Made by a program: the position numbers and the translations under genes. Shown piece by piece: positions 1-7,404 of a stretch of DNA of 7,404 bases. The notes beneath the pieces were generated by a model. The model had not been told where the DNA came from. It saw only the letters and a program-made list of their open reading frames with translations, and did no database searches. The first letter of the stretch is position 1; every line of letters starts with the position of its first letter. The DNA comes from Deltaproteobacteria bacterium (lineage in GTDB: Bacteria > Myxococcota_A > Polyangia > Haliangiales > Haliangiaceae): positions 1 through 7,404 of the forward strand of contig JACCQV010000753.1 in the NCBI GenBank assembly GCA_013813945.1. Reading direction: 5' to 3'.

Positions 1-1658
<1,658 letters not shown>

Positions 1659-1662
<4 letters not shown>

Positions 1663-3323
1663 ACATGGCCGAGGAGTCGACGGAGCTAAACCGTCTGATC
1701 GAAGAGGGCCTGACCCTCTACGGGCAAGGCAACCTCGATGGCGCGCTGCTCGTCTGGGAGAGAGTGCTGACCGTTGATCCGGACAACGCGCAGGCGAACA
1801 GCTACGTCGACTACGTCCGCCAGAACTACGAGTTGCTGACCAGCGATCTCGGCGACGAGGATGCGGGCCCGTTCGGGATCGCGGCCGATGGCGAGCCCGA
1901 GTATCAGATCGAGATCGTGATCCCAGGGGAGGGACAGACCACCCCGTTCACGCAACCGATGGACCCGATCGACGAGGGCTGGTCCCTCAACGATGATCCC
2001 GGCCCGCAGGTGAGGGACACATCGCCCGCGCTCTCCGACAACGACAATGAGATGACCCTCGAGCTCGAAGCGGACGAGCCCCCGGAGCCTGCCGGCGAGA
2101 GCTTCGACGATGCGACTCGCGAGTTCGAGCACGCTCGCTCGCGGAAGCCGGAGACGCCTGCGGTCGCGGAGTTCGGGCCGGAGGCAACCCCCGGGTTCGG
2201 TACCGAGCAAACGGGATTGCGCCGGCGTGACCTCGGCTTCGTCAAACCCACCCCCAGCGCGCCGCAACCGGCGGTTCGCAGTGAGGTGCCGGAGCTCGAG
2301 ATCTTCGTGCGGACCCCGCAGCACGGCGACGACATCGACACCACAGAGCTCCGCCCGCCCGGGTCGTCGGAAGCTGAGACGGTCTTCGATCGCTCGTATG
2401 CCGAGATCGAGGAAGAGCTGAGCTTCTCGCCAGAAAACCCGCGCGCGCTCTACATCACGCGTGACATGCCGGCCGAGCTCGTCCCTCCGCATCAACGAGC
2501 AGCCTTGGATGCGATCGAGCTCGAAGAACCAGATGAGCCGATCGAGCCCCCCTCCGGCTTCCCGGGCGTGCCGACCCGCGAGCTCGGGGTCGCGTACTCG
2601 GTAACGGAGACGATGGACTTCGTCGACAAGCCGACGCAACAGGTGGACCGGCCGACGTTCGATGCGAACAATTCGAACAGTGCGAACAACCCGATGATCT
2701 CGGCGCCCACGCGCGAGCTCGGACTCCGGACGCCGGGTGCCATCGGTGAGAGCCGAACGACCACGGACGACCAGCCCACCTTGACCACGGCCAAGGCGCT
2801 GCTGCATTCGCAGATCGAGCAAGACGACGAGGGAACACGCGGCGACATCGTGTTGCCGTTCGATCCGATCGATGCGCGCACGGCGCAGATCCTCGAAGAG
2901 GTCGACAGCACAGCACCCGCGAACGAGTCAGACGAAGAGAAGACGCGGCGCCGGATCAGCACCTTGATCGATCAAGGGCAGGTCTGGGCCACGGCGGGCG
3001 AGCTCGACAAGGCGGTGGCCGCGATCGATCTCGCACTCTCCGAGGATCCGAATAGCGCGCTCGCGCAGAAGCTCATCCACCGTAACCGCGACACGATCCT
3101 GGGTGTGTTTCAGAGCTTCCTCGGCAACCTCGACCGCCAGCCGTCGCTCGCGCGGCCGCTACACGAGCTCGGCTCCGCTCCGATCAGTCCGCGCGCGGCG
3201 TTCCTGCTGAGCCGCATCGACGGCTCGGTGACGCTCGACGAGATTCTCGATATCTCGGGCATGCCTCGCCTCGAGGCGTATCGCTACCTTTGTCAGCTGT
3301 TCCTGCGCGGCATCCTGCGGTAA
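1659..3323 (+). CDS. TPR protein with long acidic disordered middle and C-terminal helical module
   Basis: I recognise no characterised named protein. The 554 residues fall into four parts. Residues 9-60 form a TPR-like helix pair of the form GLTLYGQGNLDGALLVW followed by LTVDPDNAQA. Residues about 62-425 are rich in Asp, Glu, Pro, Ser and Thr, with few hydrophobic blocks and an Asn-rich patch at 337-344, so probably disordered. Residues about 428-475 look like a second TPR (GQVWATAGELDKAVAAIDLAL then SEDPNSA). Residues 509-554 (ISPRAAFLLSRIDGSVTLDEIL to RGIL) resemble the small helical, winged-helix-like C-terminal module of many myxobacterial regulatory proteins. No signal peptide or membrane segment is visible, so it is probably cytosolic. 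A motif related to T-R-E-L-G recurs at 153-156, 189-193, 306-310 and 351-355. The start is ATG overlapping the upstream stop (ATGA); M3 at base 1665 is an alternative. A scaffold or adaptor for the Hsp70 or the next regulator is inferred from context only. Confidence 0.88.
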
Positions 3324-3332
3324 GACGGCCCC

Positions 3333-4684
<1,352 letters not shown>

Positions 4685-4688
<4 letters not shown>

Positions 4689-6034
4689 GCCGGATCTATC
4701 GATCGCTGCCGCCGAAAGGCACACGCCTCTCCATCGCGTACTCGGGCGGTCTCGACACGCGCTGCGCGGTTGCCTGGCTGGCCGAGCAAGGCATGGACGT
4801 CTACGCATACACCGCGGATCTCGCGCAGCCCGACGAGGCCAACTGCGCCGATATCCCGCCCAGTGCTCTCGAGCACGGCGCCAAGAAGGCGCGGCTGATC
4901 GACTGCAAGCACGGCCTGGTGCGCGAGGGCCTGATCGCGATCCAGTGCGGCGCGTTTCACCTGTCCGTCGGCGGCAAGAAGTACTTCAACACCACGCCAC
5001 TCGGTCGTGCGGTGACGACGACCGCGATCGTGCGCGCGATGGTCGATGACGACGTGCACGTGTTCGGCGACGGCTCGACGCACAAGGGCAACGACATCCA
5101 GCGGTTCTATCGCTATGGGATCCTCGTCGACCCGACGCTGCGCATCTACAAGCCGTGGCTCGACAGCGCGTTCGTGCGCGCCTTCGGCGGGCGCAAGGAG
5201 ATGTCCGAGTACCTCGCGAAGATCGGCAAGCCGTACCGGGTCGGCACCGAGAAGGCGTACTCGACCGATGCGAATCTCCTCGGCGCAACGCACGAGGCCA
5301 AGGACCTCGAGCGCCTCGACCGTGGGATGCGGATCGTCGAGCCGATCATGGGCGTCGCGCACTGGAAATCCGACGTTGTGGTCGCCGCCGAAGAGATCAC
5401 GATCGGATTCGAGCAGGGCCAGCCCACGACCCTCAACGGCAAGTCGTTCGAGTCGCTGTACGAGCTCTTTGTCGAGGCGAATCGGATCGGAGGTCGCCAC
5501 GGCCTCGGGATGAGCGATCAGATCGAGAACCGCGTGATCGACGCCAAGAGCCGCGGGATCTATGAGGCTCCCGGCATGGCGCTGTTGCACATCGCGTACG
5601 AGCGCCTGCTCAGCGCGATCCACAACGAGAACACGCTCGATCTGTATTCGACCCTCGGTCGCCGGCTCGGCCGCCTGCTCTACGAGGGCAAGTGGTTCGA
5701 TCCCGAGTCGTGCCTGCTCAAGGATGGTCTCACGCGCTGGGTCGCGCCGAGCGTCACCGGCCAGGTCACTCTCGAGCTGCGCCGCGGCGACGACTACACG
5801 ATCGTTGTGACCAAGGCGCAGTACATGGCGTACGGGCCCGACAAGCTGTCGATGGAGCGCGTCGAAGCACCGGCTTTTACCCCCGAGGATCGAATCGGAG
5901 CGCTCGAGCTACAGAACCTGTCGGTCGGTGACAATCGCGAGCTCCTGCTGCACCACCTGTCGAGCCTGCGCCTGCTGGCTCCCGGTGGAGGCGATCCGCT
6001 GCCGCGGCTGCTCGGCTCCGAGACCGACGAATAG
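4685..6034 (+). CDS. argG: Argininosuccinate synthase
   Basis: Cytosolic enzyme joining citrulline and aspartate with ATP hydrolysis to AMP and pyrophosphate, the penultimate step of arginine biosynthesis. The 449 residues match the long E. coli-type ArgG (447 residues as I recall it) along the whole length. Motifs include the pyrophosphatase-type ATP loop SGGLDT (20-25), IQCGAFH, YFNTTPLGRA, GDGSTHKGND (128-137) followed by RFYRYG, EKAYSTDAN (189-197) with LGATHEAKDLE, and IGGRHGLGMSDQIENR (268-283) followed by SRGIYEAPGMALLHIAYERLL. Residue 26 is Arg where most family members I know have Ser (SGGLDTS). Nothing suggests truncation. The ATG overlaps the stop of the sigma-54 activator (ATGA), with purine-rich sequence just upstream (GAAGAGG at 4665-4671), so translation is probably coupled. 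No other arginine genes are in the window. Its place at the end of a regulatory operon is unusual. Confidence 0.98.
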
Positions 6035-6062
6035 CGCCAATACTTTGCAGTTGAGGTCGTTC

Positions 6063-6104
6063 GTGCCACGTGCCACGTGCACGTCCACGTCCACGTCCAC
6101 GGAC
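6063..6104. repeat. GTNNAC hexamer/heptamer tandem repeat, block 1
   Basis: The units read in order: GTGCCAC (6063-6069), GTGCCAC (6070-6076), GTGCAC (6077-6082), then GTCCAC three times (6083-6100), ending in GGAC. CACGTG occurs at 6067-6072 and 6074-6079. A hairpin is possible, with ACGTGC at 6068-6073 pairing to GCACGT at 6079-6084 over a 5-base loop. Bases 6076-6095 match the reverse complement of 6306-6325 at 18 of 20 positions. The block begins 29 bases after the argG stop. The role is unknown: possibilities are transcript end structure, a protein-binding array or a dispersed genomic repeat. Confidence 0.85.
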
Positions 6105-6140
6105 AGGCAACCGGGCGCGCGAGTCGCGGCCGATACGTCC

Positions 6141-6191
6141 GGTCTGCTCGCCTACGAGAGACTCGACATCTATCAGCGGGCGAGGCGTTGA
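6141..6191 (+). pseudogene. Possible N-terminal remnant of a four-helix-bundle (S23/IVP-like) protein gene
   Basis: In the frame ending at TGA 6189-6191 the translation reads GLLAYERLDIYQRARR. From memory this resembles the start of four-helix-bundle proteins of the 23S rRNA intervening-sequence family, which often begin with a phrase such as YERLDVYQRA. The match is only about a dozen residues. The stop follows at once, and neither later frame continues with the family's usual helices or its IAEG-type motif. It sits between the two repeat blocks. If real it is a decayed fragment and not an active gene; chance similarity remains quite possible. Confidence 0.27.
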
Positions 6192-6305
6192 AATGGCGCG
6201 CTAACCAACACCATGCGAGGGCTGCTCCGCGAGTGACACCTGTGCCAGGAGACGTCTAGGACGAAGTGTCAGCGATGTCCTGTCTGGTTCCCTTCTGCCG
6301 ATGAT

Positions 6306-6347
6306 CGTGGACGTGAACGAGCACGTGACACGTGCACGTGCACGACG
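6306..6347. repeat. GTNNAC hexamer/heptamer repeat, block 2 (inverted relative to block 1)
   Basis: The units read GTGGAC (6307-6312), GTGAAC (6313-6318), GAGCAC (6319-6324), GTGACAC (6325-6331), GTGCAC (6332-6337) and GTGCAC (6338-6343). CACGTG occurs at 6322-6327, 6329-6334 and 6335-6340. Bases 6331-6344 form a perfect 14-base palindrome. The order of units, GTGGAC-like first and GTGCAC-like later with a 7-base variant, resembles the reverse complement of block 1. It lies 40 bases beyond the stop of the minus-strand dehydrogenase gene, mirroring block 1 beside argG. Confidence 0.8.
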
Positions 6348-6387
6348 CCAGAACCCGCTACCTGACCAGGATTTCGAATAGCGCTCG

Positions 6388-7404
6388 TCAGTCGAGCGGG
6401 TCGCTGACGTCGTCGGGCAGCGCAGGTGACGCCCTCGAGACATCGAGCACGTGGCGCACGAGCACCGGCAGGTACTCGGAGAGCGGCGGACAGCGCACCG
6501 TGGTCCCCGCGAGTGCACTCGCCGTGTTGGTCTGATCGTAGACCACCGGATGATCGAGCACGTCGACGAACGCCAGCGGTCCGCGGCCCAGGCGCGACAA
6601 TCCTGGGGTCTTCAGCACAGCGCGGGCGAGCGGGCGCGGGATGTGACCGCGCGGCTTCTCCGTGTTCGCGTGCTCCGCGACGCCTTCGAACACGGCGCGT
6701 GCAGAGAGCGGTGCCGGATCGACGAGATGGAACGTCTTGCCCGCCGCGCCCTCACTCTGGGCGACGTGCCACGCTGCCTCGATCACGTAGTCGATCGGTA
6801 CGAGATGGAGCGGAGCATCGCCGCGGCCGAGCAGCGGGAGGCGGAGCCCCGAGGCGTTCGTCGCGATCAGCACCATCAAGTAATAGGGGCCGTCGAGCTT
6901 GTCGATCTCGCCCGTTCGACTGTCGCCGACGATGATCCCCGGCCGCAGGACGGTGATCGGCAGGTGTCGCATCGCACTGCGCACCAGCTTCTCGGCCTCG
7001 AACTTCGTGCGCTCGTAGTCGTTGTGGAACTTCTGGCCCGCGTCGAGGTCTCCCTCGAAGAACGTGCCGCGGCGATCGCCGGAGACCATCGCGGTCGACC
7101 AGTGCACGACGCGTTCGAGGCGGCCGGCGTCGCGAGCGAGATCGAGCACGGACTTGGTTCCGGCGACGTTGACCCGGCGCGCCGTCTCCGGATCGACGCC
7201 CATGAAGTAGATGCCCGCGAGGTGATGGATCCAGGTGACCTCGCGCGACAGCGCGCGGTACTCGATGCTCGAGAGGCCGAGGTCCATGTCGCAGACGTCA
7301 CCCACGAGGATCTCGGCGCGGTCTTTTCCCGGCAACCTCGACACGAACTCCACGGCTTCATCGGCGAACTTGCCGCGAGCGAGGATGAACAGCTTCGTCT
7401 CGGG
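6388..7404 (-). CDS. Extended SDR / NAD-dependent epimerase-dehydratase family oxidoreductase, 5' partial
   Basis: The minus-strand frame is open from the right edge (starting PETKLFILARGKFADEA) to TGA at 6390-6388, giving 338 residues. An internal GTG at 7353 is not the true start, because upstream codons continue in frame with sensible sequence. The missing N terminus should hold the Rossmann GxxGxxG loop, perhaps 25-35 residues. Visible in order: a GDV segment after beta-3, HLAGIYFMG (about 61-69) followed by ARRVNVAGTKSVL, VHWSTAMVSG (100-109) with the catalytic Ser/Thr, the active-site YERTK (Tyr130, Lys134 of the fragment), and VLRPGIIVGDSRTGEIDK. A substrate domain follows to the C terminus. 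This fits NAD(P)-dependent extended SDRs of the epimerase or male-sterility (acyl reductase) type; the substrate cannot be told. Such proteins often modify sugars, sterols or acyl thioesters. It converges on argG and is not part of the operon. Confidence 0.9.
   Translation of the reverse strand, partial: PETKLFILARGKFADEAVEFVSRLPGKDRAEILVGDVCDMDLGLSSIEYRALSREVTWIHHLAGIYFMGVDPETARRVNVAGTKSVLDLARDAGRLERVVHWSTAMVSGDRRGTFFEGDLDAGQKFHNDYERTKFEAEKLVRSAMRHLPITVLRPGIIVGDSRTGEIDKLDGPYYLMVLIATNASGLRLPLLGRGDAPLHLVPIDYVIEAAWHVAQSEGAAGKTFHLVDPAPLSARAVFEGVAEHANTEKPRGHIPRPLARAVLKTPGLSRLGRGPLAFVDVLDHPVVYDQTNTASALAGTTVRCPPLSEYLPVLVRHVLDVSRASPALPDDVSDPLD

Larger units (their letters stand above)
6035..6387. 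other. Convergent intergenic region with repeats and possible gene debris
   Basis: This 353-base stretch lies between the argG stop and the stop of the minus-strand dehydrogenase. It contains two hexamer-repeat blocks (about 6063-6104 and 6306-6347), a possible decayed gene start (6141-6191), an 8-base palindrome AGACGTCT (6250-6257) and a small inverted repeat, AGGAC at 6258-6262 with GTCCT at 6277-6281. I found no tRNA, no intact protein gene and no classic hairpin plus T-run terminator, although two converging transcripts should end here. Short open frames crossing it have low-complexity translations (His-Val or Asp-Val runs) produced by the repeats. Confidence 0.8.

Noticed and set aside
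1686..2822. Minus-strand open frame of 378 codons opposite the TPR protein
   Set aside because: The translation is Arg/Leu-rich with no motifs. The plus-strand frame has TPR ends, coupled start and acidic composition typical of real genes, so the antisense frame is a shadow.
6035..6080. TGGCACG on the minus strand in repeat block 1, like the -24 element of a sigma-54 promoter
   Set aside because: Neither copy is followed by TTGC at the needed spacing, and transcription from it would run antisense into the argG end. It is a by-product of the GTGCCAC repeat.
5909..6259. Short open frames giving Asp-Val or His-Val runs across repeat block 1
   Set aside because: They arise from translating the hexamer repeats; no ribosome site, no domain, and partly overlapping argG antisense.
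6331..6344. Palindrome as an intrinsic terminator
   Set aside because: It can form only a 5-pair stem with a 4-base loop and no T-run follows on either strand, so a terminator call is not supported.
6063..6347. CRISPR-like array from the two repeat blocks
   Set aside because: The units are 6-7 bases in direct tandem without spacers, and no cas genes are present.

Overview
The window looks like chromosomal DNA of a high-GC deltaproteobacterial-type organism, most likely a myxobacterium (Myxococcota). This is an inference. It rests on codon use dominated by G/C third positions, an FHA-domain sigma-54 enhancer-binding protein without a receiver domain, a long acidic TPR protein of a style common in that group, an SDR of a type I associate with that group, and GTNNAC-type hexamer repeats between genes.

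Bases 1-6034 read as one plus-strand operon of four genes. First is an Hsp70/DnaK-family chaperone, cut by the left edge and missing about 55 N-terminal residues. Second is a 554-residue protein with an N-terminal TPR, a long acidic and probably disordered middle, a second TPR-like unit and a small helical C-terminal module. Third is an FHA-AAA+-Fis sigma-54 activator. Fourth is a long-form argininosuccinate synthase (ArgG). Genes 1/2 and 3/4 share ATGA stop-start overlaps, and genes 2/3 are 9 bases apart in the same frame, so translational coupling is likely throughout. No promoter or internal terminator is visible; the promoter lies left of the window.

Bases 6035-6387 are a 353-base convergent intergenic region with no convincing intact gene. 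It holds two blocks of GTNNAC hexamer/heptamer repeats in roughly inverted orientation, a short stretch that could be the decayed start of a four-helix-bundle (S23/IVP-like) gene, and a small inverted repeat.

Bases 6388-7404 on the minus strand hold most of an extended short-chain dehydrogenase/reductase (NAD-dependent epimerase/male-sterility type). Its N-terminal Rossmann glycine motif lies beyond the right edge.

The most distinctive feature is the three-gene unit of a specialised-looking Hsp70, a TPR protein carrying repeated T-R-E-L-like motifs, and an FHA-type sigma-54 activator. It suggests a chaperone-linked transcription control module with an arginine biosynthesis gene coupled to its end. 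The layout is seen directly; the functional link is inference.
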